DNA from: Saccoglossus kowalevskii
Taxonomy: Eukaryota; Hemichordata; Enteropneusta; Harrimaniidae
Assembly: GCF_000003605.2 (NCBI RefSeq)
Contig: NW_003147387.1
Location: forward strand, 1 to 41,925
Direction of reading: 5' to 3'
Length of the DNA stretch: 41,925 nucleotides
The number at the start of each line of letters is the position of its first letter. The stretch's first letter is position 1. Made by a program: the position numbers and the translations under genes. This document shows positions 13,146-22,800 of this stretch, in pieces. The notes under the pieces were generated by a model. That model worked only from the letters and a program-made list of their open reading frames with translations, ran no database searches and was not told where the DNA came from.

Positions 13146-14525
13146 ATGACTGGAGCTCCATCAATGGCAAGAAAGGACAGAGTTCTCTGCCTTTCCTTCC
13201 AGAGCGAAAGTGTCCCTCCCAAAGAGGTATTCTCATTTTTAGCTTCTGGTGACGTTGTCGTCGAGCCACATCTGGAGGCAGTTGAAAAACTATCTGCCTC
13301 AAAGTATGATGTGACCTTTCGGTCTATCTCTCTCAGGCGTGAGTTCTTTACTAAGCTAAAGGGCTTGGATACGCAAGTTTGTGTGTCTTCTTATGAAGAA
13401 TTTGTGATTGTTACTGCCTCCTTTGTGGGGAATGATTTAGACGATTCATTTGTTCGCCACGCTTTAAATGCTTTTGGAGAAGTTGTTGCAGCGAGAAAAT
13501 GTGTGTACGCAGACCACCCTTCATGTTTCAACGGTCTGCGACAGTACAAGATCAGACTACGTCATAATATCCCACCACGCCTTCGTGTATGTAATCGTAA
13601 CATCTGGTTCTCATACCTTGGTCAACCGAAGATTTGCGCACGGTGCAATAAGAATGGTCATTTTGCCAAAGACTGTAAAGAAGTTATTTGTTACAGGTGC
13701 CTCGAAATGGGCCACTCAGTTGACAGCTGCACAAATCCCATCACTTGCACTGTCTGTCATAAAGGTGGACACAATTACCGCAACTGTCCAATTTCTTTCG
13801 CCGGCAGAGTCAACCTAGGTAAAACTTGGACCCCTACCAATCCACCAGCCTCAGATCCTATTCCCCCACCTGAGCCCTCGAGTGCAACCGCACCCCACGA
13901 TCCTCCTTCTGAGCCCCAAGCAGCTACAATGCACAGGGAGGAACCAACAAACGAACATCTCACCGACCCCCACTCCACATCTCTGGACCCTGCAAAGAAC
14001 CTACCAAGAACCCTGGATATGAACAGCCAAGTCTCCACTACCAAAGATCCTCTACCCACCACAGCAGAGACCAATAAAGGAGAGAAGCGTCCCGCTTCAA
14101 ACGAAGATCCCACCAATGAAGACAACAAGAGACCGAAAGCGCCCGAAGACGATGAGTTCTGCGCCTCTTCGGACCAAGAATCAGTGGATAGTGGAAAAGA
14201 AGAACCCCTCCTTTCCAGACGTGTTCGTAACACTCTATCAAAATGTCGTGACTCCCCACTGCACAAGCTTTCCGAAGTTGATGTCAGATGCTGCTCAATA
14301 TCTAGCACAGACTGCCGGAAAATTCTCACAGGTTGGGCTGACGTGGTAAACCACCTACAAACCTCCCACAACTTCTTTGATACCATCCATCTTTTGTGCC
14401 CTGTAAAACAATGCAAAGCCACTTCTATCAACACCTCAGAATGGCTTTCCCACTGCTGCAACTGCCATCCTGAGTTTGTTCTGGCCAAGGACTCATCCTT
14501 CTTTGACTATTATTACATCACCTAA
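13146..14525 (+). CDS. LINE A ORF1: gag-like CCHC/C2H2 zinc-finger protein, 459 aa
   Basis: ORF1 proteins of non-LTR elements bind the element RNA and form the retrotransposition particle. The first in-frame ATG (GCTGCCATGA) was chosen; upstream the frame is open only from a TTG and runs into the UTR. Residues ~10-150 resemble the ZCCHC3-like N-terminal region of Tx1 ORF1s, probably RRM-like. Three CCHC knuckles follow: C164/C167/H172/C177, C182/C185/H190/C195 and C201/C204/H209/C214. Residues ~220-380 are a low-complexity, Pro/Thr/acidic linker with a bipartite basic motif (K314-R315 and K328-R329-P-K331), a possible nuclear signal. The C-terminus carries two C2H2-like fingers: C382-x7-C390-x12-H403-x4-H408 and C418-x4-C423-x12-H436-x4-H441. 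The frame is fully open. ORF2 starts 33 bases after the stop. Family assignment is confident; the role of the C-terminal fingers is inferred. Confidence 0.9.
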   Translation: MTGAPSMARKDRVLCLSFQSESVPPKEVFSFLASGDVVVEPHLEAVEKLSASKYDVTFRSISLRREFFTKLKGLDTQVCVSSYEEFVIVTASFVGNDLDDSFVRHALNAFGEVVAARKCVYADHPSCFNGLRQYKIRLRHNIPPRLRVCNRNIWFSYLGQPKICARCNKNGHFAKDCKEVICYRCLEMGHSVDSCTNPITCTVCHKGGHNYRNCPISFAGRVNLGKTWTPTNPPASDPIPPPEPSSATAPHDPPSEPQAATMHREEPTNEHLTDPHSTSLDPAKNLPRTLDMNSQVSTTKDPLPTTAETNKGEKRPASNEDPTNEDNKRPKAPEDDEFCASSDQESVDSGKEEPLLSRRVRNTLSKCRDSPLHKLSEVDVRCCSISSTDCRKILTGWADVVNHLQTSHNFFDTIHLLCPVKQCKATSINTSEWLSHCCNCHPEFVLAKDSSFFDYYYIT

Positions 14526-14558
14526 CTCGTCATGCTTCACACCACCCTACCCCTTATT

Positions 14559-16990
14559 ATGGCTTCTCTGTCCATACTCACCATCAATACTAATGGTTTA
14601 AAAGAGTACAATAAACGTGCTCAGCTTTTTTCAGACTGCCGTAACAACTACAACATTGTTTTCATCCAGGAAGCTCATGTCAGCACTCTTGCAGAAGAAC
14701 AACAGTGGACGTGCGAGTGGGGAGGCGAGGCCATTTGGAGTATCGGCGCTAACAACAGCAAGGGTGTTGGGATTTTGTTTTCGCCAAACTCTGGCATTTC
14801 TCCAACTAACATCATGAAAGACGGCGATGGTAGAGTAATCGCCTGTACAGTTAAAGTCAGCGGGTCACCTTTAACTCTGGTCAACATTTATGGGCCTAAT
14901 GTCCCTGGGCGCAGGTCTGATTTTTTCAACTCACTTCATGAATTCTGTGGCAGCGGCTTCCCAATCGTACTTGGAGGAGACTTTAACTGCATCGAGTCCA
15001 CCAATGACAAATGTGATGGTTTACTTTCCAGTCGTCACTCCTTTGTCGGTAGTAGGCAACTTTGCCAACTGGTCAGTGATTTCTCCATGGTCGATTCTTG
15101 GCGCAAAGACCACCCTACTGCTCAGCAGTTTACCTGGCGGGATGCTAATAACACCACTGCCTCCCGGCTTGACAGATTTTACGTCTCCATCTGCTTAAAC
15201 ACTGAAACTAGCATTTCTCCTTGTTCGCTATCTGATCATGAGTTTATGAAACTCTCTATTTCTCCTTTCTCCTCCCCACATCGTGGCCCAGGAGTTTGGA
15301 AGTGTAACACGTCTCTTTTCCAGGACCCTAAAATTACTAAAGACCTAGAAGAGCATTATAACAAGTGGAAGACACTGCAACCAGCTTTCAATACCATGGC
15401 AGATTGGTGGGATATGATAAAACATCGTATGCAGCTTCTTCTGAAGTCCCATTCTCATCGCAAGGCAAAAGCCCACAAGGCAGCGTTGGAATCGCTCCAT
15501 CAACAGCTTGTGCTCTATACATCAAAACTGAATCAGGGAGATCGCTCCAAGCCAACCCTAGACAACTACCACGAAATTAAAAACAAAATTAATAAGCTTA
15601 AAGCCAAGCGCTTGCAGGGAGTCAAGATCCGGGCCCGTATGCAAAAACTGGATATGGATGAGAAATGCTCCAGATACTTCTTCAGCCGGGAACATCGCAG
15701 AGGAAAGGAGAAAATCATCACTGCCATCTTGAATAAACATGGTACTATTCACCATTCTCAGAATAAAATCTCTGAAACCCTCATCGACTTTTACCAAACG
15801 CTGTACATGGCTGAACCTTGTCTCAACACCACGGAACAGGAGTACTTCCTATTTAAATTTCTAACAAACTCTCACCTAATCAGTAATCTACTCTGGAAGG
15901 GCTTCTCACCTCTGCAGAGGTTCAACAGTCACTTTGCTGCATGCAAAACCACAAAACCCCCGGAAGCGATGGATTACCTAAGGAATTTTATTCTGCATGT
16001 TGGCGTTTTATAGGGGAAGACCTCACTGAAGTACTCAATCAAGAACTTGAGCTTGGGAAACTCTCGTCCTCCCAGCGCCATGGTACCATCATCCTGCTGA
16101 ACAAACCCGGTGATTCCTCCACTCCAGCTAACGAAAATGCCCATTTGAGCCCACAAAACTAACCGTCAATTTCCCTACTCAACACCGATTACAAGCTCAT
16201 CTCCAAATCCTTCTGCAACCGTTTAAAATCTGTTACCTCTCACCTGCTGTCTCCATACCAAACGTGTGGGACCCTGGGAGGTCCATCCAGGAGAACGTCC
16301 AGGTTATTCGAGACGTTGTCTACCTTGCCAATGAACGCAACTTTCCCTGTGCTCTGGTATCGCTAGACCAGCAAAAGGCTTTCGACCGTGTTGAGTGGCC
16401 CTTCCTTGTAAAGGTTCTGCAGAGAATGAATTTTGGCCCCTCGTTCATCCAAACCATTCAGACCTTCTATAATGACATCCACAGCTCAGTTCTGGTTAAT
16501 GGGTTCCTCTCAAAAGTCTTTCCCTCTTTCAAGAGGTGTGCGGCAGGGCTGCCCCATTTCACCACTGCTGTACACCCTTTACATTGAACCCTTTGCTGCT
16601 GCAGTTAGGCAATCCCCGTGCATCCAAGGGTTTAACCTGCCAGGAGCTCCCTCACCATCCAAACTCTTCCAGTACGCCGATGACAACACTGCCATTATTA
16701 CCAGCTCAGAGTCCTTGGAAGCTCTGATGTCCATCAGTGAGCGTTTTGGTTTAGCATCCGGATCCCGACTAAATAAGCAAAAGACCAAAGGCATGTGGGC
16801 TGGAAGCTGGAAACACAGAGTGGACTCTCCAAGTGGCATATCTTTCAATAACAAGAGACTTAAAGTCAATGGGGTTTGGATCTCAAACGAGGACATGCCA
16901 TCAGAAAACTGGTCCGTTAGACACAACAAGCTGAGAAATATGCTCATGTCCTGGAGATCTAGACGTCTCACCTTAACTGGCAAAACCACC
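14559..16990 (+). pseudogene. LINE A ORF2: APE endonuclease-reverse transcriptase, frameshifted and 3'-truncated
   Basis: In an active element ORF2 nicks the target and reverse-transcribes the RNA from the nick. The ATG at 14559 (MASLSIL) aligns with the ORF2 start of C and D; an in-frame ATG at 14532 would add nine residues. The endonuclease is complete: N9/N12 region, QEAH with E38, GGDFNCI, SRLDRFY and SDHE. The frame breaks near 15890, just before the RT. Further breaks follow near 16160 (paired indels around the RT NYRPIS-type motif, leaving a TAA), 16270 and 16510-16540. RT motif A (SLDQQKAFD), motif B (RQGCPISP) and YADD (16673-16684) are all still readable. The frame is lost at the LINE B junction, so the thumb and C-terminal Cys/His region are missing. 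Not functional. Confidence 0.9.
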
Positions 16991-18332
16991 AGTTTTCAGA
17001 GGTGATTCCAAAGAATCACGCTGGCTACTTGAAAGACTGTGAGTCACCTGTGAAAGAAAAAAATCCTGATCTTCTTCGTCAAGTGATGATTTAGAAGTGA
17101 ACAGAGATGCATAGAAGTTGTGAATTGTATTCAAAATATTTTTCTGAGAATGGTGAATGTCTCCATTCGTGTCTCTGATGGCAGAAATTACTTTCATTTT
17201 TCCGCGACGGCGTTCACGACCAAGAAAATAACGAGAGCACTTCTCATTTTCATCAAGATTCTGAACCCGCGCACGAATTTTGGCGCCTTCGAGATTAGAC
17301 ATATTCAGGGAGTTGATTTGATCCCTTACAGAAGAATACTGCTCAAGGCTGGATTGGGACCGGTCCCCCTGATTCAGCTTGGACGTCAGATGCTGAAGCT
17401 CATCATTAAGATATTTAAGTTTGACCTTTCTTGCATGAGATTTTTGACAAGCATATGAAATGAGACAAGATTTACAACGGTCTTTAACCATATCCCACCA
17501 TTCACTGATGTTATCAAAGGCCGGCTTCAGAGTCTTCCATCTTTCATAGTCGTCTTCGATGGATCTTATAATCTCCGGATCCTGGAAGAGTGAGACGTTA
17601 CATTTCCATACTCCAGGTCCCCGAGCAGGGGAATTAAAGGCTTTAAGCAGAATACATACAGCATCATGATCAGAAAGAGTGAAAGCAGAAATAGTTGCAG
17701 AAGATACATTCAGGGATGAAGATACATACAATCGGTCAATCCTAGATGAAACAGAGTTGTTCTTGTTGCGCCAGGTGAATTGTGATGTAGAAGGATGATG
17801 CTTTCGCCAAACATCCACAAGGCTAAGTTCAGAGCAAAGATCACCCAGCTCTAAGCCCCCTACATAGGAATGGGAGCATGTTAGAGAACCTCCCAACTTG
17901 TCCATACTACTCTCAATACAATTAAAGTCCCCACCAAGAATCAGGGGGGGGGTTACCTCCAAGAAATTGATGAAGCGAGTCAAGGAATTTTTTCCTCTGA
18001 GAAGGCATATTAGGAGCATACACAGAAATAACTTTAAAAAGGTTTGTGTTCCACTTCACAACACTTGATACCACTCTGCCACTATCATCAGAAACATTAC
18101 ATTTCGGTGAAAGGAGGATCCCCACACCTCTGCTGTTGTTCGAGCCGAGACTCCATATCGCACTACCACCCCATTCTCTCTCCCACTGCTTTCCTTCCTC
18201 AAGAGAACAAACATGTGCCTCCTGGACAAGGATGATATCAAAGTTAGATTCATGACAGTATTTGAAAAAAAGAGACCTTTTCATATAATCTTTTAAACCA
18301 TTTATGTTTATTGAAATAATAGAGACAGACAT
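16991..18332 (-). pseudogene. LINE B ORF2 fragment: endonuclease and linker, frameshifted
   Basis: The frame opens at an ATG at 18332 (MSVSIISININGL), 20 bases after the ORF1 stop. It matches C and D ORF2 through the endonuclease (QEAH, GGDFNCI, SDHDAV) and the linker up to the SPLKT segment before the RT. Two lesions are visible. One is an 18-bp deletion near 18090, whose ends are GAAAC direct repeats in C and D; it removes six residues. The other is a +1 frameshift in a nine-G run at 17944-17952, where C and D have GGGGGTAG. The RT is absent because the copy is cut at the junction with LINE A. Confidence 0.88.
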
Positions 18333-18352
18333 ATTTTTGGTGAGAAGAACTT

Positions 18353-19807
18353 TTATTTCGTAAAATAATCATCAAAATAGCTGGATTCTTTGTTCAGAAC
18401 CCATTGTGGGTGGGCTTCGCAACAGTGGACGAGCCACTCGGATGGCGTGACAGACACAGCTTCACATGCTTCGACAGGGCAGAGCAGTTGCACCGTGTCC
18501 AGAAAAGAGTGGTGAGCTTGGAGATGAGAAACTAGGGCAGGCCATCCAGTAAATTCGCTATTGCAGTCCGCATCAGACACTCGGTGACATGTAACTTCCA
18601 CCTGGTTCAGTTTGTGGAGGCGAGAATCTCTTGTCCTCGACAAGGCAGCCTTAGTTTCAGTATTCACATTCGGTGTGTTTACACTTTGTTCGTCAGCACT
18701 GGTGAAGCTCTCGCAATCAGAAACAATAGTGACATCGTGTGAAAAGCCAGGGACCCTAGTTCGTTTGTGATCTTCAGTGGAGGGAACATAGTCATCTTCT
18801 GCTGGGCGTTTTCCGCTAGCAAGATGGGGAAGAATAGGAGCTTCAGCCACCATATCAGAAATGTCTTCGGGTTCACTACCAACAGTTTCAGATGGTGATA
18901 CACTGGCGGGTGAAGAAGAGATGGCGCCTGGACCAGAAGTAGTTTTCGCAGAATCATGTTTAGAAATACGCAAGATCGGAGGAGAATCGTAATTCATATC
19001 AGATTGAACCGGACAGGCAGGTGAGATTACAGGGTCAGTGATATCAGCCGAATCAGCTGGAGAGGTATCATGGACAGGTTTGGCAGGAGCAGGATCAGAT
19101 GTCCGGCTTGCTTGTGGTGCTGTGGACCACTTGTTCAGAACACTGGCTTTGTTCGCAAAAGAGACTTTACATTGGCGGAAGTTGTGCCCGTTTTCATGGC
19201 ACACAGTACATTTTATGTCATTGGTACAGTTGTCAAGAGAGTGGCCAACTCCAAGACAGCGAAAGCAAACAATTTCTTTGCATTCTTTAGCAAAGTGATC
19301 AACTCCGTGACAGCGGGCACAGATTTTAGGCTGACCGGGATAAGAAATCCAAACATTTCTATTACAGATGCGCTGACGGGGAGGAATATTTCCCCCCAAT
19401 TTAACTTTATATTGACGAATTCCATTAAAGCAAGTAGGAAACTCAGAGTAGACGCATTTTCGTGCAGCAAGAACCTTTCCAAATCTAGATAAAGCATGTT
19501 GCATGTATGAGTCATCTAGATCATTGCCCACGTATGAGGCGGTGACGATAGTGGATTCTTCATATGAAGATGAGGAACAGTCTGCTGAGGCAGCAATTTT
19601 CTCTTCAAAATTTCTTCTGAAGGATAAGGAATGACAGGTGACATCATATTTTGACGGACCAAGCTTTTCAACAGCTTCCAAGTGAAGCTTCACATCAATG
19701 TCGAAGGATTTTAAATAATCAAACACCTGTTTAGGTGTTGCAGATTCAGATTTTAAAACCAAACAAAGAACTCTGTCTTTTCTACCAATAGGCTGAATTC
19801 CAGCCAT
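18353..19807 (-). CDS. LINE B ORF1: gag-like CCHC/C2H2 protein, 484 aa, intact
   Basis: The start is the ATG at 19807 in a good Kozak context (TTGCCATGG), as in C and D. The open frame continues upstream through the UTR into satellite DNA by chance. It has the same length and domain order as LINE C ORF1: N-terminal ZCCHC3-like region, three CCHC knuckles, acidic/Ser-Pro linker and two C-terminal C2H2-like fingers. It differs from C and D by scattered substitutions (for example VTCHSLSF for VTFRSLSF and PPRQRIC for PPRLRIC). The frame is intact although the element cannot move by itself. Nothing suggests host use; relaxed decay of a recent copy is the simplest reading. Confidence 0.88.
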   Translation of the reverse strand: MAGIQPIGRKDRVLCLVLKSESATPKQVFDYLKSFDIDVKLHLEAVEKLGPSKYDVTCHSLSFRRNFEEKIAASADCSSSSYEESTIVTASYVGNDLDDSYMQHALSRFGKVLAARKCVYSEFPTCFNGIRQYKVKLGGNIPPRQRICNRNVWISYPGQPKICARCHGVDHFAKECKEIVCFRCLGVGHSLDNCTNDIKCTVCHENGHNFRQCKVSFANKASVLNKWSTAPQASRTSDPAPAKPVHDTSPADSADITDPVISPACPVQSDMNYDSPPILRISKHDSAKTTSGPGAISSSPASVSPSETVGSEPEDISDMVAEAPILPHLASGKRPAEDDYVPSTEDHKRTRVPGFSHDVTIVSDCESFTSADEQSVNTPNVNTETKAALSRTRDSRLHKLNQVEVTCHRVSDADCNSEFTGWPALVSHLQAHHSFLDTVQLLCPVEACEAVSVTPSEWLVHCCEAHPQWVLNKESSYFDDYFTK

Positions 19808-19871
19808 GGCAACAGAGAGACAAAACAAAAAAGATGAAAACAGCACGAGGCAAAGCCTCGAGCAAGACAAG

Positions 19872-22800
19872 CAAACAAAAAACGGCGATGTTGAATTTTG
19901 CCCAAGCATACCCGGGCCTGATTAGACAGTCATGAAACCTGCCCGTCTGTGTAAACCCGCCCGATAGAGCCTGGCCATCGTCGAAATTTGGATACTGAAA
20001 GATTTGGTCATCTGAATATCGTACATATTCAGGTTGCCGATTCAATTATTTCTAATATTTGTTTATTTATCGCCCCGCAATTGAGCGGGGTTATCAAAAA
20101 TTTGATTATAGACTCATTAGTTGTTCCTCTGCACGGAAATCTTTAGTAAAAGGCGAAAGATTTATGCGGCCTGCAGAAAAACCAGAGTTAATTCGACATA
20201 TGGTTGTGGTGTAATACATACGTTTCAGTGACTACAACTTCGGATAAGGTGAGTAAAGTGGGAAAACAAATATCTTTCGATTTTGTGTACTATGTGTAAT
20301 TTCTTACAGAAACTTAGGTGGTTTGTTATTAAAGGCTAGACAAATAATTATGTTATACAAAATACATTATGAGGAACGCTGCCTTGAATATGAGAAATAC
20401 ATAATTTGCCCCTGCTTTCTGACCAATAAACGTTTAAGTCGCGCTCTATAGCGACGATACTGTAACAATGTTGTTCAAAGTGAAAACCGTCTCGTCATTT
20501 CGGATATTATAATTAATCTTAGATTTCTTTTCGGCATAATGTCCAGTATGATTGTAACATTGTTTTAGCATATAGCACTTCAAAGTTTAGCTGCCAGTCA
20601 GTACAAACTGTTGATAGTCAACAATGTAATTAATAGTTTACCTTCATGATTTTTTTTAATAACTTGCCCTTTCAGTCGACAGCTACTTCAACATATCCCT
20701 GTATCCGCTGGTGGAGGGCGCAACTCGTGCGAATTTGATGAGCTATCAAACCAAAGTGTAAATTTCTACAGAAGGTCAGTGCCCGGCCACAAAGATCCGC
20801 CAATTGGAAGTAATCTGTGAAATAAAAATGAAAAAAACAAACAAACAAAAAACGGCGATGTTGAATTTTGCCCAATCATACCCGGGCCTGATTAGACAGT
20901 CATGAAACCTGCCCGTCTGTTGTAAACCCGCCCGATAGAGCCTGGCCATCGTCGAAATTTGGATACTGAAAGATTTGGTCATCTGAATATCGTACATATT
21001 CAGGTTGCCGATTCAATTATTTCTAATATTTGTTTATTTATCGCCCCGCAATTGAGCGGGGTTATCAAAAATTTGATTATAGACTCATTAGTTGTTCCTC
21101 TGCACGGAAATCTTTAGTAAAAGGCGAAAGATTTATGCGGCCTGCAGAAAAACCAGAGTTAATTCGACATATGGTTGTGGTGTAATACATACGTTTCAGT
21201 GACTACAACTTCGGATAAGGTGAGTAAAGTGGGAAAACAAATATCTTTCGATTTTGTGTACTATGTGTAATTTCTTACAGAAACTTAGGTGGTTTGTTAT
21301 TAAAGGCTAGACAAATAATTATGTTATACAAAATACATTATGAGGAACGCTGCCTTGAATATGAGAAATACATAATTTGCCCCTGCTTTCTGACCAATAA
21401 ACGTTTAAGTCGCGCTCTATAGCGACGATACTGTAACAATGTTGTTCAAAGTGAAAACCGTCTCGTCATTTCGGATATTATAATTAATCTTAGATTTCTT
21501 TTCGGCATAATGTCCAGTATGATTGTAACATTGTTTTAGCATATAGCACTTCAAAGTTTAGCTGCCAGTCAGTACAAACTGTTGATAGTCAACAATGTAA
21601 TTAATAGTTTACCTTCATGATTTTTTTAATAACTTGCCCTTTCAGTCGACAGCTACTTCAACATATCCCTGTATCCGCTGGTGGAGGGCGCAACTCGTGC
21701 GAATTTGATGAGCTATCAAACCAAAGTGTAAATTTCTACAGAAGGTCAGTGCCCGGCCACAAAGATCCGCCAATTGGAAGTAATCTGTGAAATAAAAATG
21801 AAAAAAACAAACAAACAAAAAACGGCGATGTTGAATTTTGCCCAAGCATACCCGGGCCTGATTAGACAGTCATGAAACCTGCCCGTCTGTTGTAAACCCG
21901 CCCGATAGAGCCTGGCCATCGTCGAAATTTGGATACTGAAAGATTTGGTCATCTGAATATCGTACATATTCAGGTTGCCGATTCAATTATTTCTAATATT
22001 TGTTTATTTATCGCCCCGCAATTGAGCGGGGTTATCAAAAATTTGATTATAGACTCATTAGTTGTTCCTCTGCACGGAAATCTTTAGTAAAAGGCGAAAG
22101 ATTTATGCGGCCTGCAGAAAAACCAGAGTTAATTCGACATATGGTTGTGGTGTAATACATACGTTTCAGTGACCACAACTTCGGATAAGGTGAGTAAAGT
22201 GGGAAAACAAATATCTTTCGATTTTGTGTACTATGTGTAATTTCTTACAGAAACTTAGGTGGTTTGTTATTAAAGGCTAGACAAATAATTATGTTATACA
22301 AAATACATTACGAGGAACGCTGCCTTGAATATGAGAAATACATAATTTGCCCCTGCTTTCTGACCAATAAACGTTTAAGTCGCGCTCTATAGCGACGATA
22401 CTGTAACAATGTTGTTCAAAGTGAAAACCGTCTCGTCATTTCGGATATTATAATTAATCTTAGATTTCTTTTCGGCATAATGTCCAGTATGATTGTAACA
22501 TTGTTTTAGCATATAGCACTTCAAAGTTTAGCTGCCAGTCAGTACAAACTGTTGATAGTCAACAATGTAATTAATAGTTTACCTTCATGATTTTTTTAAT
22601 AACTTGCCCTTTCAGTCGACAGCTACTTCAACATATCCCTGTATCCGCTGGTAGAGGGCGCAACTCGTGCGAATTTGATGAGCTATCAAACCAAAGTGTA
22701 AATTTCTACAGAAGGTCAGTGCCCGGCCACAAAGATCCGCCAATTGGAAGTAATCTGTGAAATAAAAATGAAAAAAACAAACAAACAAAAAACGGCGATG

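Larger units (their letters stand above)
12838..16990 (+). mobile_element. LINE A, Tx1-like non-LTR retrotransposon, 3' end missing (family 1)
   Basis: The satellite is interrupted after CATAAATC and resumes only in inverted orientation at 19872. The insert has the order 5' UTR, ORF1 (CCHC gag), ORF2 (APE endonuclease and reverse transcriptase). It stops shortly after the RT core, where it meets LINE B head-on at about 16990. ORF1 is intact, but ORF2 has at least four disabling indels, so the copy is dead. Its 5' junction is 2 bp upstream of the junction used by C and D, so it was inserted at essentially the same site and in the same orientation relative to the satellite. Its proteins clearly differ from those of B, C and D (roughly half the residues shared by eye), hence a separate family. 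Confidence 0.9.
16991..19871 (-). mobile_element. LINE B, family 2 copy, truncated at both ends
   Basis: The sequence matches LINEs C and D closely on the minus strand. It covers 5' UTR remnant, ORF1 and the first third of ORF2. Its ORF2 ends at about codon 450 of the C frame, where it joins LINE A tail to tail at 16990/16991. Its 5' end breaks off at about 19871 within the 5' UTR and joins the satellite at the CAAACAAAC tract. That is about 285 bp away from the normal target and about 130 bases short of the full 5' end. The missing parts fit secondary deletion; a 5'-truncated insertion at a non-standard site is also possible. Confidence 0.88.

Noticed and set aside
13775..14488. 237-aa ORF antisense to LINE A ORF1
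   Set aside because: Low-complexity shadow of the Pro/Ser/acidic linker of ORF1; no start context or homology.
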